Assembly (NCBI GenBank): GCA_028289585.1
Contig: JANQPI010000020.1
Coordinates: 408,039 to 472,038, forward strand
Source: Candidatus Zixiibacteriota bacterium
GTDB taxonomy: Bacteria; Zixibacteria; MSB-5A5; GN15; FEB-12
Direction of reading: 5' to 3'
DNA: 64,000 nucleotides
Below, piece by piece: positions 26,697-35,659 of this stretch. Numbering within the stretch: position 1 is the stretch's first letter; each line of letters begins with the position of its first letter. The notes under the pieces were generated by a model. That model was not told the DNA's origin. It saw only the letters and a list, made by a program, of their open reading frames with translations, and ran no database searches. A program made the position numbers and the translations under genes.

Positions 26697-27551
26697 ATGA
26701 TGCGTAAATTGGTAATGGTTACTTGTGCGGTCGCGGCCCTTGGCTTGAGCGTTGCGGCCCAGGATCTCAACATCGCCGACTCGGCAATTCTTGAGGTAAC
26801 TGAGATTCAGGTCGATCAGACGACGATGAATTACGTGGCGGAGCTCTACATGTGGAGCGATGATGCGACGATTAACGTCGTCGGTGTCGGCATCACCTTT
26901 GATGAAGTCCCGAATCTGGTCTATGATTCAGCGGTCGTCAGTCAGACTGCCGATGATGAATTCACGCAGGTGATTCCGTTCTTTGGCAACCAAATCACCC
27001 AGTCGAATGACAGCAATTACTTCCAGTTCGTGGCCCTGGCGTTTGGCGATCCGAATCTGCCGACCAACCAGCGGTTCCTGATGGCGACGTACTACTTCAC
27101 GCTGAGCGGCGGCGATGCCGAACCGGCTTCGTTCACGCTTGATACCCTCACGAAACAGGGTACCTCGGGTGCGGAGTATGTTGACGTTGGTGGAAACAGC
27201 TGGATTCCGCAGGTCAACCTGCCGATCACGGTTGCCAACCCGACGGACGTGCCGATCGATGGTACGCTGCCGGAGTCGTTCTATCTCTCGCAGAACTATC
27301 CGAATCCGTTCAACCCGACAACCACGATCGAATTCGGTCTGGAGTCGACACAGAACGTCAAGCTGACCGTGTACAACGTACTCGGCCAGGCTGTTCGGAC
27401 TCTGGTCAACGAGCGTCGTTCCGCCGGCAACTACTCGGTTGAGTGGTTGGGCGATACCGACGCCGGTGCCCGGGCGTCCACCGGTGTCTACTTCTATCGC
27501 CTCGAAGCGGGTGATTTCATTCAAACCAAGAAGATGATGCTGGTTAAGTAA
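26697..27551 (+). CDS. Secreted protein with C-terminal sorting domain
   Basis: A 284-residue exported protein. The signal peptide ends near SVAAQD (residue 22). A single beta-sandwich region (about 25-185) has a cohesin-like length and pattern, but its identity is uncertain. The C terminus is a type IX-style sorting domain with NYPNPFNPTTTI, YNVLGQAVRTL, GVYFYRL and KKMMLVK. Two ATGs stand side by side at 26697 and 26700 after GGAGG. It is flanked by a terminator on each side, so it is probably a single-gene unit. Confidence 0.82.
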   Translation: MMRKLVMVTCAVAALGLSVAAQDLNIADSAILEVTEIQVDQTTMNYVAELYMWSDDATINVVGVGITFDEVPNLVYDSAVVSQTADDEFTQVIPFFGNQITQSNDSNYFQFVALAFGDPNLPTNQRFLMATYYFTLSGGDAEPASFTLDTLTKQGTSGAEYVDVGGNSWIPQVNLPITVANPTDVPIDGTLPESFYLSQNYPNPFNPTTTIEFGLESTQNVKLTVYNVLGQAVRTLVNERRSAGNYSVEWLGDTDAGARASTGVYFYRLEAGDFIQTKKMMLVK

Positions 27552-27581
27552 GCACCATTTTCGACGTTGTAATGACGACAG

Positions 27582-27610
27582 ACGCCCCGGCCTGACGCCG
27601 GGGCGTTTTA
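27582..27610 (+). terminator. Rho-independent terminator
   Basis: A 10-bp perfect stem (ACGCCCCGGC/GCCGGGGCGT, 27582-27606) is followed by a short T-run. It ends the gene at 27551. Confidence 0.7.
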
Positions 27611-27653
27611 CTTCCCGTAAGTTATTGTCTGTCAACACATTACGCGATTTCTG

Positions 27654-27682
27654 TTGACTTTGCCCAGGCCCCCCGTTATTCT
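27654..27682 (+). promoter_or_regulatory. Sigma70-type promoter for GH35-like gene
   Basis: TTGACT (27654-27659), a 17-base spacer and TATTCT (27677-27682) lie 56 bases before the start at 27739. Confidence 0.55.
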
Positions 27683-27738
27683 ATTGGCTTGCAACTCCCG
27701 TAGTTATCTTAAGTTGTTGAAAGATAAGGCGTTAACGC

Positions 27739-29928
27739 ATGCTTGGTGTCATTGGTAACAAGTTCTCCATCGGCAAGGAGACCTACGAACCGTTTGCGGC
27801 CGAAATGCACTACTTCCGTATCGACAAGCGGTACTGGTCGATCTGTTTTGAGCGAATCAAACGGGCCGGCTTCCGGATTATCGCTTCGGCGGTGCCGTGG
27901 AATGTTCACCAGGTTGATACGCAGACGGTCGATTTCAACGGCTTTGAAGATCCCCGCAAAGACCTGGTCGTTTTTCTCGAGCTCGCCCGGGAGTTCGGAT
28001 TCAAAGTCATTCTGCGCCCCGGACCATGGGTTGCCGGGCAGTTGCCGTACGGCGGTCTGCCCAAATTCATCTTCAATGATCCCAAAGTGTATGCCCGGAA
28101 TGCCGACGGTGCCGAGATCACTCTGCCCGACGATCACGGAGTGACGGGCGGTTTCCTCCCGAGTTACTTGCAGCCCAATTTTCAGTTCTTTCTGAAGAAC
28201 TACTTTCGCGCCTTTATCGATACGACCAAGAACTACGTCCATCCGCGAGGACCGGTATTCATGGTCGAGCTCGATTACGAAACGTCCTTCGGACGTCTTC
28301 TTGATCCTGCGTCGGCCGACTACAATCCTGAAGTTATTGGCGATCTGTGGCCGGAGTGGCTGGAATCACGATACGACGATATCAAGTCGCTCAATCAGCT
28401 CTATAAAACGAAGTACAAGGGGTGGTCAGAGGTCGAACCACCGAGGACGTTTACCGACCTTGATATCAAAGACTATGCGGCGGCACTCGACTGGTTCCGA
28501 TTCCGTGAATACATGCTGCGAACGTATCTGGAATCGCTTGAGGATGTCTTCAAGTCGTTCACGGTTGAACCACTTCTCTTCCGCTCGTTGTACTTCCGGT
28601 CCGGAGAGTTACTACCGGCGTTCAATCTCGTCCCCGATGATCGTCAGCCGTTTCTGGGCAGCAATGTCTTTCCCGAGGGAAGTTACTTCGACCTTGTCAA
28701 CAAGGCACGGTTCCTGCGCGGCGAGTTTGGATTCGCCTTTGCTACGTCGTTCACGTCGGGGATATCGGCAACTGACCCGAAACGGCAGCGTGAAATCGCG
28801 CCGGTTACGAACAATCAGCGCCGCTTCTACTATGCGGCGGCCATTGCCTCCGGATTCAAAGGGCTCAATCATTACATGTTTGTCAATCGTGATCGCTGGT
28901 ACGGTGCGCCGTTGAATGACGACGGGACCGTGACCGACGGCTACGATCAGGTTAAGAACTTCACGACCGCTCTGATGGACATGGAATTTGAAGAGCTGAG
29001 TGAACAACCACAGGTCGCTGTCCTCAGCAACCGGCTCTATTCCTGGTTACGTCAGACGAGCAGCAAGAAGGAATTTACGTACCTGGCCCGCCTTGTCGAC
29101 AACACTTCGCTTGGTATCTGTCGCGACCTGTTGCGGCTAAAGATTCACTACGAGTTGCGCGAGAACCGCGATTATGAATCGATGAAGCAGTACAAGGTCA
29201 TCTTTGCACCGATTGCTGAAGTCATGGCTGAGAAAGATCAGGAGGGTCTGGTCGAACTTGCCCGCGCCGGTGTCGTTCTGATTCTCGTTGGGATGATGCC
29301 CAAATTCGACGAAAACATGAAGCCGTGCACCGTGTTGCAAAACCATCTGCGCGTCAAGACCACAACTGACTATCGCATCGGTACAATCGAACCGTCGCCC
29401 AAAGGGGCATCGTTCCCGGCTTACGTCTACGCTTCGATTCGCACCACCGACGAGGCCCGTGCACGTAAACTGGCGACCGCCGATAGCAAGGTTGTTGGTG
29501 TCTGTTCCAGTCGCTACAAAGGGAACGTGTACGTTCTGACGTTCGACGCCGCTTCGGGTGGGCATCATCACAACATCGCGTTCCTGGAAGCGATTCTCGA
29601 GGGCGAGAAGATTCGCAGCGCCTATTTCTGCTCGGATCCGTCGGTCGACATTGCGTTCCAACGAAAAGAGAACAAAGGGCTGCTGTCGGTTGTTGTCCCA
29701 CCCCCGGGCGAGCTTGCCCAGGCGTTTGAGGTCGGTCAGCGTGAATTGATCATTCAGGTCGATACCAAGGAACTGGGCTTTGCCGGGACATCGTTTAAGC
29801 TGACAAACATTCTGGAAGATCCGGAAACAACGACACCGATCAAGACGACCGCCAAGGAGCTGAAGGCGGGGCTCGCCGTAACGGTCGATTCGCCCGACGG
29901 TATCATTTGGCTGGTCACAAAGCGCTAA
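27739..29928 (+). CDS. GH35-like beta-galactosidase family glycoside hydrolase
   Basis: A 729-residue protein with no signal peptide, so probably cytoplasmic. The N-terminal TIM-barrel matches GH35 (EMHYFRID, SAVPWNVH, FLELAREFGFKVILRPGPW). Clan GH-A enzymes normally carry an Asn-Glu acid/base pair. Here the strand-4 segment reads GPVFMVELDYET, so the Glu appears to be kept but the preceding Asn is replaced by Tyr. A candidate nucleophile is the Glu in LRGEFGFAF. The C-terminal half probably contains accessory domains. The natural substrate cannot be told from the sequence. Its stop overlaps the converging gene by 4 bases. Confidence 0.75.
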   Translation: MLGVIGNKFSIGKETYEPFAAEMHYFRIDKRYWSICFERIKRAGFRIIASAVPWNVHQVDTQTVDFNGFEDPRKDLVVFLELAREFGFKVILRPGPWVAGQLPYGGLPKFIFNDPKVYARNADGAEITLPDDHGVTGGFLPSYLQPNFQFFLKNYFRAFIDTTKNYVHPRGPVFMVELDYETSFGRLLDPASADYNPEVIGDLWPEWLESRYDDIKSLNQLYKTKYKGWSEVEPPRTFTDLDIKDYAAALDWFRFREYMLRTYLESLEDVFKSFTVEPLLFRSLYFRSGELLPAFNLVPDDRQPFLGSNVFPEGSYFDLVNKARFLRGEFGFAFATSFTSGISATDPKRQREIAPVTNNQRRFYYAAAIASGFKGLNHYMFVNRDRWYGAPLNDDGTVTDGYDQVKNFTTALMDMEFEELSEQPQVAVLSNRLYSWLRQTSSKKEFTYLARLVDNTSLGICRDLLRLKIHYELRENRDYESMKQYKVIFAPIAEVMAEKDQEGLVELARAGVVLILVGMMPKFDENMKPCTVLQNHLRVKTTTDYRIGTIEPSPKGASFPAYVYASIRTTDEARARKLATADSKVVGVCSSRYKGNVYVLTFDAASGGHHHNIAFLEAILEGEKIRSAYFCSDPSVDIAFQRKENKGLLSVVVPPPGELAQAFEVGQRELIIQVDTKELGFAGTSFKLTNILEDPETTTPIKTTAKELKAGLAVTVDSPDGIIWLVTKR

Positions 29929-31208
29929 GTGACTGCGGGCACATCCCCGGACGGCGTACTGTCGTTCGACGTATAGTCACGACGGCTCTGGCGAAGACCG
30001 AGGAGAAACGCACCGGCCCCGAAGAGACTGACAATTATTGCCAATACGATCCCTACGTAGGGGATCGCAAAGAGAGCGGTAAGCGCCGCGAGAGCGACAA
30101 ACATACCAAACCGTGAAACGGTTTCTCGCCGCATCATGCGCCGTCCTCCCCACATGCCGACAACAATCGCCCCGGAATAGAGCAGAATCGAACCGACCAC
30201 CGTTCCGAAGCTGGCGATCGGAATCAACAACGTTCCGATGACCAAAAGCAGGGCGCCGACCGCCGCGAGATTGCCGTCAAGAATCGCGCTTCCGGTAATC
30301 GCCATCACGAGTGCCAGGAGAAAGAGCACCGCGAGAACAATCACGCTTACCGCTGTAACCAGCCCGGCTGCAAACGACGCAGCCGCGCGCGTCGACAGCG
30401 AACGCAGCGCATGATCAATCGGTCGCGGCAAAATCGCGATCAGAAGCAGCCCGAAGAGAAAGGCGGCCAGTAGTCCGGAAACGCGGATCAGCACTGCCGA
30501 CCAGAAACCACCGTTTCCCTCTGTATCAATAACCGGTGGTTGCCAGAGTACCGAACCGAGGATCGTGGCCGAAGAGTCGACAACCAGTGCATTTTCGTTG
30601 TCTGTGCGGTACTCAATGTTACCGATGATGACGGCCTCCGGACCGATCTCGAGACGATCACCGCGAAAGGTCAGCGAGCCACCGACATGGCCAAAGACAC
30701 TGGCGTTTTCAGCCACAACCCACAGATTCTCTTTGATCGTTCCCTCGGCAACCAGTCGTGCTGTAACGACATACGAATCACCCTGAATGACCGATCCTGG
30801 TTCGAACGTGAGTGTGTTGACCACGCCCAACAACGAACCGTCGACCACTCCGGTGATCGAAGCGTTATCGCTGAACAGCCGCAGACCGCGTTGAATGACC
30901 CCGGTCTGACGGTAACTCTGGGTGAAGATATTGGCGGCTTGCGTCACGGTGCCACCAACACGGATGTCGGCAGCCATGGCCGAGAGGTCACCGTCGATGA
31001 TGCCCTCCATCTGGAGTCCTGAGGCAAAGATGTACGTGTCGTCGGCGATCGTCGTGAGGGCGTCGACCTCAAGCGTGCTTCCCGTCGAATCGTTACTCCT
31101 CATAAACACGGCCGCGTACGATGACGGCATAGCAATACCCAGCATGGTCACCAGAACGACAATGAGTCCGGGGGCAGAACGACGAGAGCTGTGGTTGATC
31201 AAATCCAT
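29925..31208 (-). CDS. Membrane-anchored bactofilin/polymer-forming-domain protein
   Basis: A 427-residue protein. An N-terminal signal or anchor segment (about 15-33) is followed by a repetitive beta-helix-like region (about 45-230). Its short rungs, such as DGDLSAMAADIRVGGTV and GVVDGSLLGVV, resemble bactofilin repeats. The C-terminal half contains about five hydrophobic segments (about 245-410). This is the architecture of polymer-forming cytoskeletal-related membrane proteins, with the helix probably outside the cytoplasm. The gene converges with the GH35-like gene. Confidence 0.72.
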   Translation of the reverse strand: MDLINHSSRRSAPGLIVVLVTMLGIAMPSSYAAVFMRSNDSTGSTLEVDALTTIADDTYIFASGLQMEGIIDGDLSAMAADIRVGGTVTQAANIFTQSYRQTGVIQRGLRLFSDNASITGVVDGSLLGVVNTLTFEPGSVIQGDSYVVTARLVAEGTIKENLWVVAENASVFGHVGGSLTFRGDRLEIGPEAVIIGNIEYRTDNENALVVDSSATILGSVLWQPPVIDTEGNGGFWSAVLIRVSGLLAAFLFGLLLIAILPRPIDHALRSLSTRAAASFAAGLVTAVSVIVLAVLFLLALVMAITGSAILDGNLAAVGALLLVIGTLLIPIASFGTVVGSILLYSGAIVVGMWGGRRMMRRETVSRFGMFVALAALTALFAIPYVGIVLAIIVSLFGAGAFLLGLRQSRRDYTSNDSTPSGDVPAVT

Positions 31209-31344
31209 TCCTCTATCTTGCTACGCGGCGATAAGTCCCTAAGTTGCCGATGTGCGAATCGCGTCACAATGAAAAAGCAGCCGTTCGAGCCACCCGACCC
31301 GAGTCGGCTACGCGCTTGTCAACGAATCGATTAGGTGTCTAGCG

Positions 31345-31845
31345 ATGTCAACACCGGCCTCATCCCGATCTCGTTTCCTGATTGTCTTCGGCGTCGTCTG
31401 CCTTCTGGTAGGAGCAGGATTGTCGCTGGTCGCTATCAAACAGCTGCAAGCCGGTGTTGAGCGACGGGCCTGGCCGACTGCATCGGCGACTATCGTTCGA
31501 TCGGAAGTGATTGGAGTCCGCGCCTATCGACCCAACGTTGTCTACGAGTATCGGGTCGAGACACTCGTGTATCGCGACAGTTCAGCCCTTCAGCCGGCGG
31601 CGTTTGGGGGACGTAACTCCAAGCGGGAGAAGGCGAAAACCGTAATCGCCGACTACCCGGTCGGAGCCACGGTAGTGGTCTACTACAATCCGCAAGACCC
31701 CGGGGAATCATATCTGCGGCCCGGTCCCTCATGGGCACCGTTCGGCTGGCTGGGAACGGGAGGGACGCTGGTGCTTGGCGGTCTCGTTCTGACGCTGGTC
31801 GGAATCCGACGGCGCCGTCCAAGTCCACATCCAGCAAGAACTTAG
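31345..31845 (+). CDS. DUF3592 domain-containing membrane protein
   Basis: A 166-residue protein with two transmembrane segments (about residues 10-32 and 130-153) around a beta-rich soluble domain. The domain shows the family pattern AWPTASATIVRSEV, VVYEYRV and a terminal VVYYNPQDPGESYL. Its biochemical function is unknown. It lies 75 bases before the diguanylate cyclase gene. Confidence 0.8.
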   Translation: MSTPASSRSRFLIVFGVVCLLVGAGLSLVAIKQLQAGVERRAWPTASATIVRSEVIGVRAYRPNVVYEYRVETLVYRDSSALQPAAFGGRNSKREKAKTVIADYPVGATVVVYYNPQDPGESYLRPGPSWAPFGWLGTGGTLVLGGLVLTLVGIRRRRPSPHPART

Positions 31846-31920
31846 TCTGCCCCGAAGGCCTCAACCGAGAGCCTAATCGGCCGATACTCTCACCTAGAGA
31901 CCCGTGAGCAGATCGGCCGC

Positions 31921-33480
31921 ATGAAGCTATTTCTCGACTACAAGAAAACATTCCTGCCGCGACTCGATGTCATCTATTTACTGACTCGAATCGTCAGTCT
32001 TCTCGGCACCGGCTGGATTGTCTTCGTTGTTCTGCCGGATGGCTACCAGGATCCGTTACTCCTGGCGGCGATCGTTTCGCAGGCGCTGTTGATTGGTCTG
32101 CTCGGCGTTGCAATTCGTGGCTGGTTCGACCTGCGGCTTGCCTACCTTGGTACGATTGCGTACGACCTGCTGTTCGTGCCGATGTTCATCTGGTACACCG
32201 GGGGTGTTGATTCCGGTCTGTATCTGCTCTTCTTTATTACCGGCTCCGTTTCAGCGTACGTCCTCACGTTCAGCTGGGCGGCTGCCGTTGCCGTAATCAT
32301 TACCCTTGGGTATATCCTGATCCTGTTCACCCAGTTGGATCCCAATTCGCTGTACGGCGTGGTGATGCGCCTCGGCTTTTTCTGGGTTTATTTCCTGGCG
32401 ATCTCGTACGTCTCCGAGCATATGCGCAAGTCGGAGAGTCGACTTCTGAAATTGTTCGATACGCTTAATCTGCGCACCGCCGAGCTGGAGAAGTCGCAGC
32501 TGCAGCTGGAAATGATTCACGAAAACAGCCGCATCCTGGCCTCGATTCTAGATACCGATCAGGTCGTCAAAGAGGTCATGAGGATCGTTACTTCGACGCT
32601 CCGCTACAGCACCGCCGCAGTGGTTCTGAAGACTCAGGGGGATCAATTGTTCTTCCAGGCCCGGCACGCCGGTGGACAGAGCGTCTATCAACCCCAGGCG
32701 ATTGATGTCATCCACCAGGGACTGATCGGCAAGGTCGTCGAGAATCAGGAAGCTGTTAACATTCGCGATGTTGGCAGCCGTGCTGACTACGAGCCGCTCG
32801 ATACTGCGTCTACTGTCGCATTGCTGATTCCCCTCACGTCGCACGGCAAGACCCACGGCCTGCTTATCGCCGAAAGCCCCACAGAGAACTTCTTCTCAGA
32901 GCGTGAGATCCAGATGCTACAGGTCGTGGCTCGCTCGGCCGCCCTGGCATTGGAGAATGCGGAACTCCACCGGCGAACGGCTGAGCTGTCGATTATCGAC
33001 GAACTAACGGGTGCTTTTAACTACCGGTACTTCGTACAGAAATTTGAAGAGGAGAAACGGCGGTCATTACGGTACCGCCTGCCGCTGTCGCTCGTGATGA
33101 TCGACATCGACTGGTTTAAGAAACTAAACGATGCGTATGGTCACGAGGTCGGTAATATAGTTCTACGACGGTTGTCCGAAATCGTAGCGCAGACGATTCG
33201 CGATGTTGATATCTTCGCGCGCTACGGCGGCGAGGAGTTTGCGATCATTCTCCCGCAGACACCGCTCGTTGAGGCGCGCCGCCTGGCCGAGCGGATTCGA
33301 GAGACGATTGAGGCGACCGCCATCGATACAGGTGAAACCGGAGTGGTGCGGATCACCGTATCGGTAGGAGTGAGTTCATTCCCTGAGAATGGTCGCTCGC
33401 AGGAAGAGTTAATCAGCAGTGCGGATCACGCACTCTATGAGGCCAAGGGGAGTGGCAAAAATATGGTCGCCGTGGGGTAG
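31921..33480 (+). CDS. Diguanylate cyclase: membrane region, GAF and GGDEF domains
   Basis: A 519-residue enzyme that makes cyclic di-GMP from two GTP. About six transmembrane segments (about 20-175) are followed by a short coiled coil. A GAF sensor domain (about 205-350) and a C-terminal GGDEF domain (about 355-517) come next. The active-site motif is intact as GGEEF (436-440). The RxxD inhibitory site is present as RDVD (427-430), exactly five residues upstream, so product feedback is expected. No EAL domain is present. The start has only a weak ribosome-binding site. Confidence 0.92.
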   Translation: MKLFLDYKKTFLPRLDVIYLLTRIVSLLGTGWIVFVVLPDGYQDPLLLAAIVSQALLIGLLGVAIRGWFDLRLAYLGTIAYDLLFVPMFIWYTGGVDSGLYLLFFITGSVSAYVLTFSWAAAVAVIITLGYILILFTQLDPNSLYGVVMRLGFFWVYFLAISYVSEHMRKSESRLLKLFDTLNLRTAELEKSQLQLEMIHENSRILASILDTDQVVKEVMRIVTSTLRYSTAAVVLKTQGDQLFFQARHAGGQSVYQPQAIDVIHQGLIGKVVENQEAVNIRDVGSRADYEPLDTASTVALLIPLTSHGKTHGLLIAESPTENFFSEREIQMLQVVARSAALALENAELHRRTAELSIIDELTGAFNYRYFVQKFEEEKRRSLRYRLPLSLVMIDIDWFKKLNDAYGHEVGNIVLRRLSEIVAQTIRDVDIFARYGGEEFAIILPQTPLVEARRLAERIRETIEATAIDTGETGVVRITVSVGVSSFPENGRSQEELISSADHALYEAKGSGKNMVAVG

Positions 33481-33496
33481 CGACCGGGGAGACGTT

Positions 33497-34495
33497 ATGC
33501 GCGAGTTTACGCGACAACTCGGACAGTTGTTCATCATCGGCTATCCTGGCCCGACGCCGCCGGCGCCGTGGCTAGCCTTCGTCCGTGAGGAACGGCTGGG
33601 CGGAACGATTCTCTTTGCCGACAACTGTCCCGATTACGACACGGTTCGCTCTGCGATTGACCAGTTTCGGACCGCTGCCGGTACCGAAACGCCGTTTGTT
33701 GCGATCGATCAGGAGGGGGGGCGCGTCAGCCGAATCACGACCTATCCTGCGCGGATCAACGCGGCCGCCGATTACGGTCGAGAAGGAAACGTCGAGCACT
33801 TCCGCGAAGATTACCGCCGGTCCGTCGGCTATCTTGCTACTCTTGGCTTTACCGTCAATCTCGCCCCCGTCGCCGATATCGAGTTACGAAGTGACAATTC
33901 TTGTCTAGATGGTCGTTGTTTCGGAACCGATCCGGAGATGGTGGCCATGTTTGTTCGGACTGCCGTTGAGACCGCTCGTGGCTCCGGCATGCTCTCCTGT
34001 TTAAAGCATTTCCCCGGTCTGGGGGCAGCGACGATCGATCCGCATCGAGCAACCCCCGAAGTCGATCTCGATCTCCTCGTCTGGGAGCAGCGGGAACGGG
34101 TTCCGTTCGCCGCTGGGGTTGCCGCCGGGGCTGAGCTGGTAATGACCACGCACCTGTCGACCCCAGCACTCGACAAGACGATCGCCACGGGTTCGTCGTA
34201 CATCGTCAACGATCTCATTCGGAAGCACCTTGGTTTTGAAGGGCCGGTCATTACCGACGATCTGTCGATGGATGGCGCCGCTCCGCTCGGGACATTGGGT
34301 GAACGAGCGATTGCTGCCTTTAATGCGGGTCATGACCTGCTGCTCTTTGGCCAGGACTATGAACCGGCGATGGCTGCCTATGATGCGTTTGTCGACGCCG
34401 TTGACCGGGGTGAGATTTCGGCCGAACGGGTTCGCCGTGCACTCCAGCGCGTTCAGGGGCTTCGTTTCCGACTGCAGCGCCAGTTCGTCCGCTAA
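33497..34495 (+). CDS. nagZ: Beta-N-acetylhexosaminidase NagZ (GH3)
   Basis: A 332-residue cytoplasmic GH3 enzyme that removes GlcNAc from GlcNAc-anhydroMurNAc during wall recycling. The KHFPGLG loop (about 170-176) leads to DPH (about 179-181), matching the DSH Asp-His dyad with Ser replaced by Pro. The nucleophile Asp lies in TDDLSMDGA (about 254). ATG 33497 is preceded by GGGGAG; an open frame from 33419 overlaps the diguanylate cyclase and is not used. There is no signal peptide. The stop abuts the anmK ATG directly. Confidence 0.9.
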   Translation: MREFTRQLGQLFIIGYPGPTPPAPWLAFVREERLGGTILFADNCPDYDTVRSAIDQFRTAAGTETPFVAIDQEGGRVSRITTYPARINAAADYGREGNVEHFREDYRRSVGYLATLGFTVNLAPVADIELRSDNSCLDGRCFGTDPEMVAMFVRTAVETARGSGMLSCLKHFPGLGAATIDPHRATPEVDLDLLVWEQRERVPFAAGVAAGAELVMTTHLSTPALDKTIATGSSYIVNDLIRKHLGFEGPVITDDLSMDGAAPLGTLGERAIAAFNAGHDLLLFGQDYEPAMAAYDAFVDAVDRGEISAERVRRALQRVQGLRFRLQRQFVR

Positions 34496-35659
34496 ATGCT
34501 GACTCGGGCCCGTGAGCTGACCGTCCTCGGCCTGAATAGTGGTACGTCTGCCGACGGACTCGACCTCGCTCTCGTTACGGTTCCCCGTGCAGGCGCTCGT
34601 CGGCCACAGTTTATTGCTGGTACCGAACAACGCTACTCTCCGACTCTTCGCGAAGCCATTCTGGGGATCTCGTCCGGCGAGTCGGTACCACCCGACGATA
34701 TCGTCCGACTCAATACTGCACTGGGCCGATGGGTCGGTCGCACGGCGCAACGCTGGCTCCATGCACAAGAGCAGCGTCCTGACCTGATCGTCTCGCATGG
34801 GCAGACGATTCGTCACACGCCCGTTGCGGCCTCAGTTGGCGGACTCCGGTCACGCGGAACGTGGCAGATTGGCTCGCTGTCGGAAGTCGCAACAGCCACC
34901 AACTGTGTGACCCTGGGTAACCTGCGGGAGGCTGCGATCGCTGTCGGTACCGAAGGAGCACCGATTACGGCGGCGGCAATGCATCGACTGTTTGCCGATC
35001 GCGCGTCCTGCCGACTCATTCTCAATCTTGGAGGGATCGCCAATTACTTCCTGCTTCCACCCCTCGACTCACCCGAGCAGCTGCGCGCCGGAGATATCGG
35101 TCCGGGCAATCTCCTCTCTGATCAGCTCTGTCGTGAGCTGGCCAACCTGCCGTTTGACCGTGGGGGCCGTTTGGCCCGTGGCGGGACAATCGATACTCGT
35201 CTGCGAGCCCGAATGGCGGAATGGCCGCAATGGAGGGTCACCACGACGTCGACTGGACGAGAGCAATTTGGGGCGGAATTCGTGGCCCGAATCCGCCGAA
35301 CGATGCGACAACATTCCGTCGCAGACATCCTCGCTACGGTCAATGCAGTCACTGTTGACGCGATTACGGCCCGCATTCGCCGACTCACCCGCGAGTTCGA
35401 TCTGAAGCAATTGTATTTGACCGGTGGTGGTCGGCGAAACAGCTTTTGGGTTATGCTGTTGCACGAGTCTCTGCCCTCGCTATCAGTGACGGATATTGAC
35501 GTTCTTGGGCTGCCTGGTGATTTGGTCGAAGCTGCCGCCTATGCGGTGCTGGGGGCATCAACCGCCTTTGGCCAGTCCCAGGAGATCATCGGAACGAATC
35601 ACCGCGTCCATGGTAAAGCCCGGCTCGGCCAGATGGCGTGGCCGGCGGAGGGGCCATGA
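34496..35659 (+). CDS. anmK: Anhydro-N-acetylmuramic acid kinase AnmK
   Basis: A 387-residue kinase that hydrates and phosphorylates 1,6-anhydroMurNAc to MurNAc-6-phosphate. The N-terminal motif GLNSGTSADGLD matches the family signature GxMSGTSxDGxD, and DLIVSHGQTI, LNLGGIANY and LTGGGRRN also fit. It starts on the base after the nagZ stop, and its own stop overlaps the next start (ATGA at 35656-35659). This tight packing shows a translationally coupled operon. Confidence 0.93.
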   Translation: MLTRARELTVLGLNSGTSADGLDLALVTVPRAGARRPQFIAGTEQRYSPTLREAILGISSGESVPPDDIVRLNTALGRWVGRTAQRWLHAQEQRPDLIVSHGQTIRHTPVAASVGGLRSRGTWQIGSLSEVATATNCVTLGNLREAAIAVGTEGAPITAAAMHRLFADRASCRLILNLGGIANYFLLPPLDSPEQLRAGDIGPGNLLSDQLCRELANLPFDRGGRLARGGTIDTRLRARMAEWPQWRVTTTSTGREQFGAEFVARIRRTMRQHSVADILATVNAVTVDAITARIRRLTREFDLKQLYLTGGGRRNSFWVMLLHESLPSLSVTDIDVLGLPGDLVEAAAYAVLGASTAFGQSQEIIGTNHRVHGKARLGQMAWPAEGP

